Source: Streptomyces sp. AC558_RSS880 (GTDB lineage: Bacteria; Actinomycetota; Actinomycetes; Streptomycetales; Streptomycetaceae). Taken from it: a stretch of DNA of 64,000 bases. Positions 1-8,063 of the stretch are shown in pieces; the stretch's first letter is position 1, and every line of letters begins with the position of its first letter. Under the pieces are notes generated by a model. That model did no database searches, was not told the DNA's origin, and was given only the letters and a program-made list of their open reading frames with translations. Location: assembly GCF_019049255.1 (NCBI RefSeq), contig NZ_JAGMUJ010000150.1, forward strand, positions 186,001-250,000, in the 5' to 3' direction. The position numbers were made by a program, and so were the translations under genes.

Positions 1-621
1 CTGGCCGATCTGGCGCTGGAGTCCGAGGCCGCCACGGCCCTCACCCTGCGGCTGGCCGGAGCGGCCGACCGCGCGGTGCGCGGGGACGCCGGGGAGGCCG
101 CGTTCCGCCGGATCGCGACGGCGGTCGGCAAGTACTGGGTCACCAAGCGGGGCCCTGCCTTCACCGCCGAGGCCCTGGAGTGCCTGGGCGGCAACGGCTA
201 CGTCGAGGAGTCCGGGATGCCCCGGCACTACCGCGAGGCCCCGCTGCTGTCGATCTGGGAGGGCTCGGGGAACGTCAACGCGCTCGACGTGCTGCGGGCG
301 CTCGGCCGGGACACGGCCACCGCGCAGGCGCTCTTCGACGAGCTCGCCCTGGCGCGCGGGGCGGACGCCCGGCTGGACGCGGCCGTGGCCGGGCTGAAGG
401 ACCGGCTGGCCGAGGGGTCGCAGGCGGGCGCCCGGCGACTGGTGGAGCGGATGGCCCTGACGCTTCAGGGCTCCCTCCTCGTCCGGCACGCCCCGTCCGC
501 GGTCGCCGACGCCTTCTGCGCGACGCGGCTGGGCGGCGACTGGGGGCACGCCTTCGGCACGCTGCCCGCGGCGGCCGCACTGGACGCGATCGTCGGGCGT
601 GCGCTGCCGGACGGCGGCTGA
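1..621 (+). CDS. Acyl-CoA dehydrogenase, C-terminal part (5' end outside window)
   Basis: The frame is open from base 1 to a TGA at 619-621, giving 206 residues with no start, so the gene begins upstream. The visible part is the C-terminal flavin-dependent acyl-CoA dehydrogenase domain, with the stretch ALECLGGNGYVEE followed by SIWEGSGNVNALDVLRAL. That wording is typical of the AidB/isovaleryl-CoA-like branch. Members oxidise acyl-CoA thioesters using FAD; AidB-like proteins are instead linked to alkylation protection, so substrate and role cannot be fixed from the C-terminus alone. The last ~80 residues form the extra helical tail common in this subgroup. Confidence 0.85.
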   Translation: MADLALESEAATALTLRLAGAADRAVRGDAGEAAFRRIATAVGKYWVTKRGPAFTAEALECLGGNGYVEESGMPRHYREAPLLSIWEGSGNVNALDVLRALGRDTATAQALFDELALARGADARLDAAVAGLKDRLAEGSQAGARRLVERMALTLQGSLLVRHAPSAVADAFCATRLGGDWGHAFGTLPAAAALDAIVGRALPDGG

Positions 622-780
622 CCCGCCGGCGGGCCCCCGCGCACGGTCGTCCCGTGCGCGGGGGGCACCAGGCCCGACCTGCGGAGAAACCGATCCGGAA
701 GTGACTGTCAGTGGTGGGGTGCAGACTGACCGGTGTCCTGGAACGAGGGCGTCGACGAAGACGTCGCGGAGGTGATCGGC

Positions 781-1866
781 ATGACCGAGGTACTGCTCGC
801 CGTGGGCACCCGCAAGGGCCTGTTCATCGGGCGGCGGCGAGGTGACGCCTGGGAGTTCGACGAGAGTCCCTGCTTCAACGCGCAGGCCGTGTACTCGGTC
901 GCCATCGACACCCGTGGCGGGAGCCCGCGGCTGCTGGCCGGCGGGGACAGCGCGCACTGGGGCCCGTCGGTGTTCCACTCCGACGACCTGGGCCGAAGCT
1001 GGACCGAACCGGCCCGGCCCGCCGTCACATTCCCGAAGGACACGGGGGCTTCGCTGGAGCGGGTCTGGCAGTTGCACCCCTCCGAGGCCGAACCGGACGT
1101 GGTGTACGCGGGGACGGAACCGGCCGCGCTGTACCGCTCGGAGGACCGCGGGGAGAGCTTCGAGCTGGTCCGGCCGTTGTGGGAGCATCCCACGCGTGCG
1201 AAGTGGGTGCCCGGTGGCGGTGGCGAGGGGCTGCACACCGTGCTCACCGACGCCCGTGATCCACGGGCCGTGACGGTGGCCGTCTCCACGGCGGGCGTGT
1301 TCCGCACCCTGGACGGCGGTGCGAGCTGGGCCCCGTCCAACTCCGGGGTGTCCGCGGTGTTCCTGCCGGACCCGAACCCGGAGTTCGGGCAGTGCGTGCA
1401 CAAGGTCGCCCGGGACGCGGTGAACCCGGACCGGCTGTATCTGCAGAACCACTGGGGGGTCTACCGCAGCGACGACGCGGGCGGGAGCTGGACGGACATC
1501 GGCGAGGGCCTGCCGTCGACGTTCGGCTTCGCGGTCGTGGCCCATCCCCGTCGCGCCGACACGGCGTACGTGTTCCCGATCAACGCCGACTCCGACCGGG
1601 TGCCGGCCGGCCGGCGCTGCCGGGTCTACCGGACCGCGGACGCGGGCAGGAGCTGGGAGCCGCTCACGGCGGGACTGCCGCGGGAGGACCACTACGGCAC
1701 GGTGCTGCGCGACGCGATGTGTCACGACGGCGCGGACCCGGCGGGCGTCTACTTCGGCAACCGCAACGGCGAGGTGTACGCGTCGGCCGACGACGGCGAC
1801 AGCTGGCGGCAGTTGGCGTCGCATCTGCCGGACGTGTTGTGCGTACGGGCCGCGGTCGTCGCATGA
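781..1866 (+). CDS. Asp-box (BNR) repeat beta-propeller protein, sialidase/VPS10-like
   Basis: A 361-residue protein with about six Asp-box repeats of the S-x-D-x-G-x-[ST]-[WF] type: SDDLGRSW, SEDRGESF, TLDGGASW, SDDAGGSW, TADAGRSW and SADDGDSW. Asp boxes mark the turns of beta-propeller blades in sialidases, photosystem assembly factors and VPS10 proteins. No signal peptide is seen, so a cytoplasmic propeller is likely, and sialidase activity should not be assumed. The ATG at 781 is chosen because GGAGG lies about 8 nt upstream; an in-frame GTG at 733 has no comparable site. The stop codon lies inside a 9-bp tandem repeat. Confidence 0.8.
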   Translation: MTEVLLAVGTRKGLFIGRRRGDAWEFDESPCFNAQAVYSVAIDTRGGSPRLLAGGDSAHWGPSVFHSDDLGRSWTEPARPAVTFPKDTGASLERVWQLHPSEAEPDVVYAGTEPAALYRSEDRGESFELVRPLWEHPTRAKWVPGGGGEGLHTVLTDARDPRAVTVAVSTAGVFRTLDGGASWAPSNSGVSAVFLPDPNPEFGQCVHKVARDAVNPDRLYLQNHWGVYRSDDAGGSWTDIGEGLPSTFGFAVVAHPRRADTAYVFPINADSDRVPAGRRCRVYRTADAGRSWEPLTAGLPREDHYGTVLRDAMCHDGADPAGVYFGNRNGEVYASADDGDSWRQLASHLPDVLCVRAAVVA

Positions 1867-1913
1867 GCCACATGAGCCATGTAAGCCACATGAGTCGCAC
1901 GAGCCGCACGAGG
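1863..1913 (+). repeat. 9-bp tandem minisatellite overlapping a stop codon
   Basis: About 5.6 imperfect copies of a 9-base unit (consensus ATGAGCCAC, drifting to ACGAGCCGC) run through the end of the Asp-box gene. The TGA stop of that gene is formed by the first copy. In the +2 frame the array encodes Met-Ser-His repeats. Confidence 0.8.
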
Positions 1914-1937
1914 ATCCCGTGCGGTCCTGGCCACTGG

Positions 1938-1968
1938 TTGATCTCCGCCGCCGTCACGGCAGTAAGGT
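1938..1968 (+). promoter_or_regulatory. Probable promoter of ung, leaderless
   Basis: TTGATC (1938-1943) and TAAGGT (1963-1968) are separated by 19 nt. The -10 box ends 7 nt before the GTG at 1976, so transcription would start at the start codon. Confidence 0.5.
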
Positions 1969-1975
1969 GACGCCC

Positions 1976-2653
1976 GTGGCACCACGACCCTTGAATGAGA
2001 TCGTCGAAGCGGGCTGGGCGAAGGCCCTGGAGCCGGTGGCCGAACGGGTCGCCGGAATGGGGGACTTCCTGCGCGCGGAGATCGCCGCGGGACGCACCTA
2101 CCTCCCGGCCGGAGCGAACGTCCTGCGCGCCTTCCAGCAGCCCTTCGACGAGGTACGCGTCCTGATCGTCGGACAGGACCCGTACCCCACCCCGGGGCAC
2201 GCGGTGGGACTGTCGTTCTCGGTCGCGCCCGAGGTGCGGCCGCTGCCGGGCAGCCTCATCAACATCTTCCGGGAGCTGAACACCGACCTGGGCCTGCCCC
2301 AGCCGTCGAACGGTGATCTCACGCCGTGGACCGAGCAGGGCGTGCTGCTGCTCAACAGGGCGCTGACGACGGCCCCGCGCAAGCCGGGCGCCCACCGCGG
2401 CAAGGGCTGGGAGGAGGTCACCGAGCAGGCGATACGGGCGCTGGCCGGGCGGGGCAAGCCCCTGGTCTCCATCCTGTGGGGGCGGGACGCCCGCAACTGC
2501 CGTCCGCTGCTGGGCGATCTGCCCGCGGTGGAGTCGGCCCATCCGTCGCCGATGTCCGCCGACCGCGGCTTCTTCGGCTCCCGCCCGTTCAGCCGGGCCA
2601 ACGACCTGCTGATCCGTCAGGGCGGCCAACCGGTGGACTGGCGCCTGCCGTGA
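1976..2653 (+). CDS. ung: Uracil-DNA glycosylase, family 1 (UNG)
   Basis: The 225-residue protein removes uracil from DNA as the first step of base-excision repair. The water-activating motif GQDPYP is at residues 66-71 (catalytic Asp68), and the Leu-loop motif HPSP starts at His189. Length matches bacterial UNG (about 225). The open frame extends upstream to 1919, but the GTG at 1976 gives a normal N-terminus and sits 7 nt after a TAAGGT -10 box, fitting a leaderless transcript. The stop overlaps the start of the following kinase gene (GTGA), implying co-translation. Streptomyces commonly carry more than one UNG, so this may be a paralogue. Confidence 0.93.
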   Translation: MAPRPLNEIVEAGWAKALEPVAERVAGMGDFLRAEIAAGRTYLPAGANVLRAFQQPFDEVRVLIVGQDPYPTPGHAVGLSFSVAPEVRPLPGSLINIFRELNTDLGLPQPSNGDLTPWTEQGVLLLNRALTTAPRKPGAHRGKGWEEVTEQAIRALAGRGKPLVSILWGRDARNCRPLLGDLPAVESAHPSPMSADRGFFGSRPFSRANDLLIRQGGQPVDWRLP

Positions 2654-3657
2654 CCGGGCCCGGTTTCCTCGCCGTGGACTCCGGGGGCTCCGGTCTGCGG
2701 GTGGTCGTCGGGGCCGGCGGACACGGTCCGTCGGCCCGGGCCGCCTCGGGAGAACCGGTGCGGACCGGTGAGCGGGGCATCGACCCGGGGCATTTCATGG
2801 AGCAGCTGGTGCCGATGGCGCGGGCCTTGCGCGCCGAGGCCGGTATCGAACGGCTGGAGGTGGCCGTCGTCGGTGCGGCCGGGCTGGCCGGCCTGGGGGA
2901 CGCGCTGCGCGCGGAGCTTCCGGACGCGCTCCGCCGTGAGCTGGGCGTACCGCGGGTGGTACTGGCCGCGGACGCCGTCACCGCATACGTCGGCGCGCTC
3001 GGGCCGCGGCCCGGTGCGGTGATCGCCGCCGGCACGGGTCTGATCGCGATCGGCACCGACCTGACCGGCTGGCGCCGGGCGGACGGCTGGGGGCACCTGC
3101 TCGGCGACTGCGGCAGCGGCGCCTGGATCGGACGGGCGGGTCTCGAGGCGGCGCTGCGCGCGCACGACGGGCGGCGGGGCGGCTCCGCTCGGCTGCTGGC
3201 GAGCGCCGAGGACATGTTCGGTCCGGCGGCCGGACTGCCCGGCCGGCTGTACCCGCGGACCGACCGACCGGCCGTGCTCGCCTCCTTCGCGCCCCGGGTG
3301 GGCGAGTGCGCGGCCGACGGCGACCCCGTCGCCGTGGGGGTGCTGCGGACCGCGGCCGGGCACATGGCCGACTCCGTCGCGGCCGTGTGCCCGGCCGTGG
3401 ACGCACCGGTGATCGGTCTCACCGGAGGCCTGTTCCGGATGGGTGCCGCGCTGCTCGACCCCTTGGACGAGGAGCTGGCCGAGCGGCTGCCGGGGGCGCG
3501 GCGGATCATGGCCGAAGGGGACCCCCTGCACGGGGCGGTCCGCATCGCGGAGGACCTCACCGCCGGCTCGTTCACCCTTCCGGGCGACGAGAAGATGCTG
3601 TGCGTGACGAGCCCGGCAGGTGAGGACGTCACCCGCCCGGCCGACGTCCGTACGTAA
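2650..3657 (+). CDS. BadF/BadG/BcrA/BcrD-type ATPase, N-acetylglucosamine kinase-like
   Basis: The 335-residue protein has the actin-like ATPase fold of the BadF family. The phosphate-1 loop FLAVDSGGSGLRV is at the N-terminus, phosphate-2 is GAVIAAGTGLIAIG near residue 120, and the diagnostic WGHLLGDCGSGAWIG segment follows. The adenosine-binding GLTGGLFRMG lies near the C-terminus. Characterised relatives phosphorylate N-acetylglucosamine from cell-wall turnover; no activator Cys cluster of the enoyl-CoA type is present. The GTG start overlaps the ung stop by 4 nt, so expression is probably coupled to ung, although no functional link is obvious. Confidence 0.8.
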   Translation: MTGPGFLAVDSGGSGLRVVVGAGGHGPSARAASGEPVRTGERGIDPGHFMEQLVPMARALRAEAGIERLEVAVVGAAGLAGLGDALRAELPDALRRELGVPRVVLAADAVTAYVGALGPRPGAVIAAGTGLIAIGTDLTGWRRADGWGHLLGDCGSGAWIGRAGLEAALRAHDGRRGGSARLLASAEDMFGPAAGLPGRLYPRTDRPAVLASFAPRVGECAADGDPVAVGVLRTAAGHMADSVAAVCPAVDAPVIGLTGGLFRMGAALLDPLDEELAERLPGARRIMAEGDPLHGAVRIAEDLTAGSFTLPGDEKMLCVTSPAGEDVTRPADVRT

Positions 3658-3727
3658 CTCATCAGACAAAACCGGACGGATACCGCTCACCTGCACCCTC
3701 CCCGAACAGGGGAGCCCGGGAAACCAC

Positions 3728-3733
3728 TAACAT
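3728..3733 (+). promoter_or_regulatory. Probable -10 box of CbiX-like gene
   Basis: TAACAT ends 8 nt before the ATG at 3742, giving a near-leaderless start. No convincing -35 was seen. Confidence 0.35.
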
Positions 3734-3741
3734 GCGGCAGC

Positions 3742-4665
3742 ATGAGCACCCCCACTGGGCCCGCGTCCGGCCTGCCAGTACGAATGCCGCGCCCCCGCCA
3801 GCCCGGACGGCACCGCCGTCCCGAACCCCTGGTGGCTCCCGAGGGCGCGCCCGCGCTCGTCCTCGCCGTGCCGGGTACGCCCAGTAGTGCCACCCGCTCG
3901 CTCGCCGAAGAGGTCGTGAGCATCGCCCGTTCCGAGCTGCCCGGCCTGGACGCCCGGATCGGCTACCTCGACGGCGACGACGAGGAATTCCCGACACTGC
4001 GGTCCGTCCTCGCGTACGCGGCCGAGGAGCGCACCGCCCGCTTCGAGCAGGCCCGCGAAGCCGGCCTGGACGTCAAGGAGCCCGACGGCCCCGTCGCCGT
4101 CGTCGTGCCGCTGCTCGCCGGTCCGGACAGCGCGCTGCTGCGCCAGGTCCGCCAGGCCGTGATGGACAGCCGTGTCGCCGCCGAGCTGACCGATGTGCTG
4201 GGCCCGCACCCGCTGCTCGCCGAGGCGCTGCACGTGCGGCTGTCCGAGGCCGGTCTGGCCCGCGCCGACCGTGCCCGCCTGTTCACCGTGGCGACCGCGG
4301 CGGACGGCATCATCCTGGCCTCCGTGGGCGGTGACGAGGCCGTGCAGGCGGCCGGGATCACCGGCATGCTGCTCGCCGCGCGCCTCGCCGTGCCGGTGAT
4401 GGCGGCGGCCCTGGACCAGGACGGTTCCATCGCTTCCGTGGCCGAGCAGCTGCGGGGCTCCGGTTCGCAGCAGCTGGCGCTCGCGCCGTACCTGATCGGC
4501 CCGGAGATCGACGCCAGCCTGATCGAGGAGGCCGCGAAGGAGGCGGACTGCTCCGCCGCCGAGGCGCTCGGCCCGTACCCGGCGATCGGCAAGCTGGCGC
4601 TGGCCAAGTACACGACCGCGCTGGGCATCGCCCCGCAGCAGGCGCAGAGCACTCCGGCCCACTGA
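3742..4665 (+). CDS. CbiX/sirohydrochlorin chelatase-like protein lacking the metal-site histidines
   Basis: The 307-residue protein shows the duplicated CbiX chelatase layout: LVLAVPGTPSS near residue 40, VVVPLLAGPDSALL near 115, a second half with ILASVGGDEAVQ, and LALAPYLIGPE near 250. In CbiX/SirB the corresponding places read HGS and PLLL..GxH, with His residues that hold Co2+ or Fe2+. Here both positions lack His (PGT and GPDS). The fold call is therefore moderately firm, but chelatase activity is doubtful. No cobalamin or siroheme genes are nearby. A strong bidirectional terminator follows. It could instead be a binding or regulatory protein. Confidence 0.6.
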   Translation: MSTPTGPASGLPVRMPRPRQPGRHRRPEPLVAPEGAPALVLAVPGTPSSATRSLAEEVVSIARSELPGLDARIGYLDGDDEEFPTLRSVLAYAAEERTARFEQAREAGLDVKEPDGPVAVVVPLLAGPDSALLRQVRQAVMDSRVAAELTDVLGPHPLLAEALHVRLSEAGLARADRARLFTVATAADGIILASVGGDEAVQAAGITGMLLAARLAVPVMAAALDQDGSIASVAEQLRGSGSQQLALAPYLIGPEIDASLIEEAAKEADCSAAEALGPYPAIGKLALAKYTTALGIAPQQAQSTPAH

Positions 4666-4684
4666 CCCGGCCGGCTCACGCACG

Positions 4685-4728
4685 ACGCCGAAGGGCCCGC
4701 TCCGGTTCCGGAGCGGGCCCTTCGGCGT
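4685..4728. terminator. Bidirectional terminator, 20-bp perfect stem
   Basis: Arms 4685-4704 and 4709-4728 are perfectly complementary around a 4-nt loop. It lies between two convergent genes, so it can serve both. Confidence 0.9.
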
Positions 4729-4744
4729 GTCCGGGCGGCGCCGG

Positions 4745-5776
4745 TCAGCCGGTGACCACGCAGGACGCCGCGGCCACCGGGACGGAGCCGGCGCGCCGCG
4801 GCACTCCCGTGTCCGGGTCGAGCGTGAACCAGGTCACGTCCCCGGAGCGCTCGTTGGCGACGTACAGGACGCCGTTGGACTCGGTGATCGCGCGGGGCCA
4901 GTGCCCCCCGCAGGGGACGGTGGTGAGGGGGGTCAGCGCCTTGCCCTCCCGCTCGGCCGCGAACACCGACAGGACGTCCTCGCCGCGGGTCGCGGTCCAC
5001 ACGAAGCGGCCGTCGGGCGAGACGGCCACCCCGGACGGGTAGGCGTCCCCGGACGGGGCGCCGGGAAGGACCGGGATCTCGGCGAGCGGCCTGAGCGCGC
5101 CGTCGGCGGCGTCCCAGTGGCAGACGACGAGGGTGGGGCTGAGCTCGTTGAGGACGTACGCGTGGGTCCCGTCCGGGTGGAAGGCCAGGTGCCGGGGGCC
5201 CGAGCCCGGACGCAGGGCGATCTCCCGGTGCGGTGAGAGCGCGCCGTCGGTCAGGGTGCAGACCCGTACCGAGTCCGTGCCGAGGTCGACCGTGACCGCC
5301 CAGCGGCCGCTCGGGTCGGGCTGCACATGGTGGGCGTGCGGACCCTGCTGGCGCTGTGGATGGGGACCGGAGCCGCTGTGCCGGAACACCCCGGACGCCG
5401 ACCGTGCGAGGCTGCCGTCCGGGCGGACGGGGACGGCGCTGACGCTGCCGGAGCCGTAGTTCGCGGTGAGGACGTGTCCGGCGAAGAGGCTGAGGTGGGT
5501 CGGCCCGTTGCCGTCCACCCGCACCTCGCGCCCGGCCGGTACCAGGCCCTCCCCGGTCACGCGGAACGCGGCCACGGCGCCCTCGGCGGTCTCGCTGACC
5601 GCGTACAGCGTGCGGCCGTCGGGCGCCAGGGCCAGGAAGGACGGGTCGCGTACGGCGTTCACGGTGCTCAGGACGGTCAGCGCGCCGCTGCCGGGGGCGA
5701 TGGCCGCGGTGACGACGCCCGGGCCCCCCGCCGCCGTGAACGACCCGATGTACGCCCGCCGTCCGCCGTCCGCCAC
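4745..5776 (-). CDS. Lactonase family beta-propeller (6-phosphogluconolactonase, YbhE/Pgl type)
   Basis: The 343-residue protein begins ADGGRRAYIGSFT after a GTG start preceded by GAGGGGAC. The sequence has the spaced blades of the seven-bladed lactonase family, with SGxxPHPQRQQGPHAHHVQPDPSGRW-type wording around residue 130, DLGTDSVRV, GSGPRHLAFHPDG, and YPSGVAVSPDGRFVW. Relatives hydrolyse 6-phosphogluconolactone in the pentose phosphate pathway or carboxy-muconolactones. No signal peptide is seen, so it is probably cytoplasmic. The gene stands alone, convergent with the CbiX-like gene and codirectional with the FUSC gene upstream. Confidence 0.8.
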   Translation of the reverse strand: MADGGRRAYIGSFTAAGGPGVVTAAIAPGSGALTVLSTVNAVRDPSFLALAPDGRTLYAVSETAEGAVAAFRVTGEGLVPAGREVRVDGNGPTHLSLFAGHVLTANYGSGSVSAVPVRPDGSLARSASGVFRHSGSGPHPQRQQGPHAHHVQPDPSGRWAVTVDLGTDSVRVCTLTDGALSPHREIALRPGSGPRHLAFHPDGTHAYVLNELSPTLVVCHWDAADGALRPLAEIPVLPGAPSGDAYPSGVAVSPDGRFVWTATRGEDVLSVFAAEREGKALTPLTTVPCGGHWPRAITESNGVLYVANERSGDVTWFTLDPDTGVPRRAGSVPVAAASCVVTG

Positions 5777-5870
5777 GACTGTCCCCTCTCGTCCGCCACC
5801 GACCGAGGTGACGGTAGCAGCCGATCACGTCAGGTCTAGACCAAGGTCCCGTCCGGTGCGTCCGCGCGGG

Positions 5871-7358
5871 TCAGGCCCCGACCAGCGGGGAGCCGGACGG
5901 CGCCCGCAGCGGCGCGGCCAGCTCGGCGAGGGCGCGTTCCAGACCGTGCAGATGGGCCAGGGCGGGTTCCGTCCCGGCCGGGGAGGTCCGTACGGGGATG
6001 TCCCGGCCGTCGGTGAGCGCCTCGACGGCGGCCTCGACGCGCCAGCAGGCGGCGGCCAGCCGGGCGTCGTGCGAGGCCTCCGGGTCGGCGGCGACGGCGA
6101 CGAGGCCGCGGATCTCCCGGGCGCAGTCGTCGAGCAGGGCGAGCACCCGACGGGCGCGCCGCTTGCGGCCGAGCATGGGGTTCAGCGGATGCACCAGCGG
6201 GGCGACCGAGAGCCGTACCCGGGCGAGCAGTTGTTCCAGCTCCGCCACCACCGGCGCCGGGTCGGCGTCCGCGGTCCCGGCCAGTCGTGCGGCCGTCTGC
6301 GCGGTGCACGCGTGGACGCAGCGCAGGGCCCGCTGGATCCAGGTGTCGGTGACGCTGTGCGTGGTCACGGGCAGGACGAACGCCACCGCCAGCACGGCGC
6401 CGAGCGCGCCGACGGCGGTCTCCACGAGCCGGAGCGCCAGCAGACCGGGGGTGAGCACGCCCAGCAGGCCGTAGAGCATGGCGGCGAGCACCGTCACCCA
6501 GAGCATCATCCAGGTGTAGGACACGGCGGCCGTATAGAAGACGCCGAAGACGGCGACGGCGACGACCAGCGCGGTCACCGGGCCGTCCCCGTGCGCGGGG
6601 ACGGCGACGAACAGCGCGAGCCCGATGCCGATGACGGTGCCGAGCACCCGCCGGAAGCCGCGGACCAGGGTCTCGCCGCGCGAGGTGGTGTTGACGAAGA
6701 CCCACCAGGTGGCGCCGACGGCCCAGTACCAGCGCTGCCCGGACACCAGCTGGCCCACGACCAGGGCGAAGCCCGCGCCGGCGGTCGCCTGGACCGCCTG
6801 GCGGGTGGTCACGCGGGCCAGCCCGGTGCCGCCGGGCGGCGCCGGCACGACGGCCGGGGGCAGCCGGCGCTCGTAGCACCACAGCCCGAAGCGCACCGCG
6901 GCAGCGGCGAGCACGGACAGCAGGACGGAGGCGTACAGCTCGGGCAGCTGGGCGGTCCTCGCGTGCAGGAACTGCGCCACGAAGTAGGTCATGAACGCGA
7001 AGACCCCGAGGCTGTGGCCGCGCGGGCCCCAGCGCCGCGCGTACACGCCGAGTCCGACCACGGCGAGGAAGGTGAGGTCGCGGGCGACCGGGTGGTCGTG
7101 CAGCACGGCCGCGGCGGCGAGCACCGGCAGGCCGACGGCGGGCAGCAGCGCCGTGGTGACGGCCTGGCCGCGGACGGTGGCGTCGGTGACGGTGAACAGG
7201 GCGAGCAACGCGGCGAGCCCGCCGGTGACGGCACCGGTGAGCGAGTGCCCGGCCAGGCCGCAGACGACGACGGCCAGACCGATGCCGAGCACGGCCCGCG
7301 CCGCGAAGCGCAGCCGGATCCGGCCCGGGTCCGGAGCCATGAACACCCTCTTCAGCAC
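5871..7358 (-). CDS. FUSC family membrane protein (aromatic acid exporter-like)
   Basis: About 495 residues. The N-terminal half has a bundle of hydrophobic helices in the YccS/AaeB (FUSC) style, including RAVLGIGLAVVVCGLAG, then a second set around residues 170-290 with GQRWYWAVGATWWVFVN. The C-terminal half is soluble and helical, rich in Arg/Ala/Leu. FUSC proteins export small organic acids or act in envelope functions; the substrate here is unknown. The GTG at 7358 has an AGGGGGC ribosome site. An ATG at 7340 is also possible, and the frame is open up to 7460. It is divergent from an Lrp-type regulator across a palindrome, suggesting control by that regulator. Confidence 0.75.
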   Translation of the reverse strand: MLKRVFMAPDPGRIRLRFAARAVLGIGLAVVVCGLAGHSLTGAVTGGLAALLALFTVTDATVRGQAVTTALLPAVGLPVLAAAAVLHDHPVARDLTFLAVVGLGVYARRWGPRGHSLGVFAFMTYFVAQFLHARTAQLPELYASVLLSVLAAAAVRFGLWCYERRLPPAVVPAPPGGTGLARVTTRQAVQATAGAGFALVVGQLVSGQRWYWAVGATWWVFVNTTSRGETLVRGFRRVLGTVIGIGLALFVAVPAHGDGPVTALVVAVAVFGVFYTAAVSYTWMMLWVTVLAAMLYGLLGVLTPGLLALRLVETAVGALGAVLAVAFVLPVTTHSVTDTWIQRALRCVHACTAQTAARLAGTADADPAPVVAELEQLLARVRLSVAPLVHPLNPMLGRKRRARRVLALLDDCAREIRGLVAVAADPEASHDARLAAACWRVEAAVEALTDGRDIPVRTSPAGTEPALAHLHGLERALAELAAPLRAPSGSPLVGA

Positions 7359-7489
7359 GTACCGCCCCCTGGGATTCGTTGGTGTGTGCGCCGTGGCACG
7401 AAAAAGGCGCCGCGGAGGTCCGCAGCGCCATCGACGCCTCCATATCAGCATCTCCTCCACCAGTGGCTCAACTGAGTCCTGTGAGAGTG

Positions 7490-7543
7490 GGCCATTGGTA
7501 CAGTGTTCGTGGCATTCCTACGGCCACTGAAGTGCCAATGGCC
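7490..7543. promoter_or_regulatory. Candidate operator between FUSC and Lrp genes
   Basis: GGCCATTGGTAC (7490-7501) and GTGCCAATGGCC (7532-7543) are inverted copies with one mismatch, 42 nt centre to centre, or four helical turns. Lrp/AsnC proteins commonly bind such phased sites and regulate themselves and a divergent transporter. Confidence 0.55.
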
Positions 7544-7566
7544 GATGCGAGGACACGTCGGATCTC

Positions 7567-8043
7567 ATGGCCGTGGACGAGCTCGACACCCGCATCCTGC
7601 GGCTGCTGCTGGAGCAGCCGCGCACCAGCGTGCGGGAGTACGCCCGGATCCTCGGCGTCGCCCGCGGCACCCTCCAGGCCCGCCTGGACCGCATGGAGCG
7701 CGAGGGCGTGATCACCGGCACCGGCCCCGCCCTCTCCCCCGCCGCGCTGGGCCACCCCGTCCTCGCGTTCGTGCACATCGAGGTCACCCAGGGGCACCTG
7801 GACGAGGTGGGCGACGCGCTGGCCGCCGTCCCGGAGATCGTCGAGGCGTTCTCCACCACGGGCGGCGGCGATCTGCTGGCCCGGGTGGTGGCGCGCGACA
7901 ACGCGCATCTGGAGGACGTGGTCCAGAAGCTGATCAGCCTGCCCGGCGTGGTCCGCACCCGCACCGAGGTGGCGCTGCGCGAGCGCGTCCCGCACCGGCT
8001 GCTGCCGCTGGTGGAGTCGATCGGCCGTACGGCGCGGAAGTGA
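7567..8043 (+). CDS. Lrp/AsnC family transcriptional regulator
   Basis: The 158-residue protein has the standard layout. An N-terminal winged HTH (LDTRILRLLLEQPRTSVREYARILGVARGTLQARLDRMEREGVI) covers residues 5-50, and a C-terminal RAM/ligand domain with HIEVTQGHLDEV and TGGGDLLARVVARDNAHLE follows. Such proteins respond to amino acids or other small ligands and form octamers on DNA. The divergent FUSC exporter gene and the phased inverted repeat between them suggest a local regulator-exporter pair. Its stop overlaps a possible GTG start of the HAD gene. Confidence 0.9.
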   Translation: MAVDELDTRILRLLLEQPRTSVREYARILGVARGTLQARLDRMEREGVITGTGPALSPAALGHPVLAFVHIEVTQGHLDEVGDALAAVPEIVEAFSTTGGGDLLARVVARDNAHLEDVVQKLISLPGVVRTRTEVALRERVPHRLLPLVESIGRTARK

Positions 8044-8063
8044 GCCCTGCCATCCTGGACCCC

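Noticed and set aside
7359..7460. N-terminal extension of the FUSC gene to 7460
   Set aside because: The extension is Arg/Trp-rich with no ribosome site; the GTG at 7358 has AGGGGGC at proper spacing.
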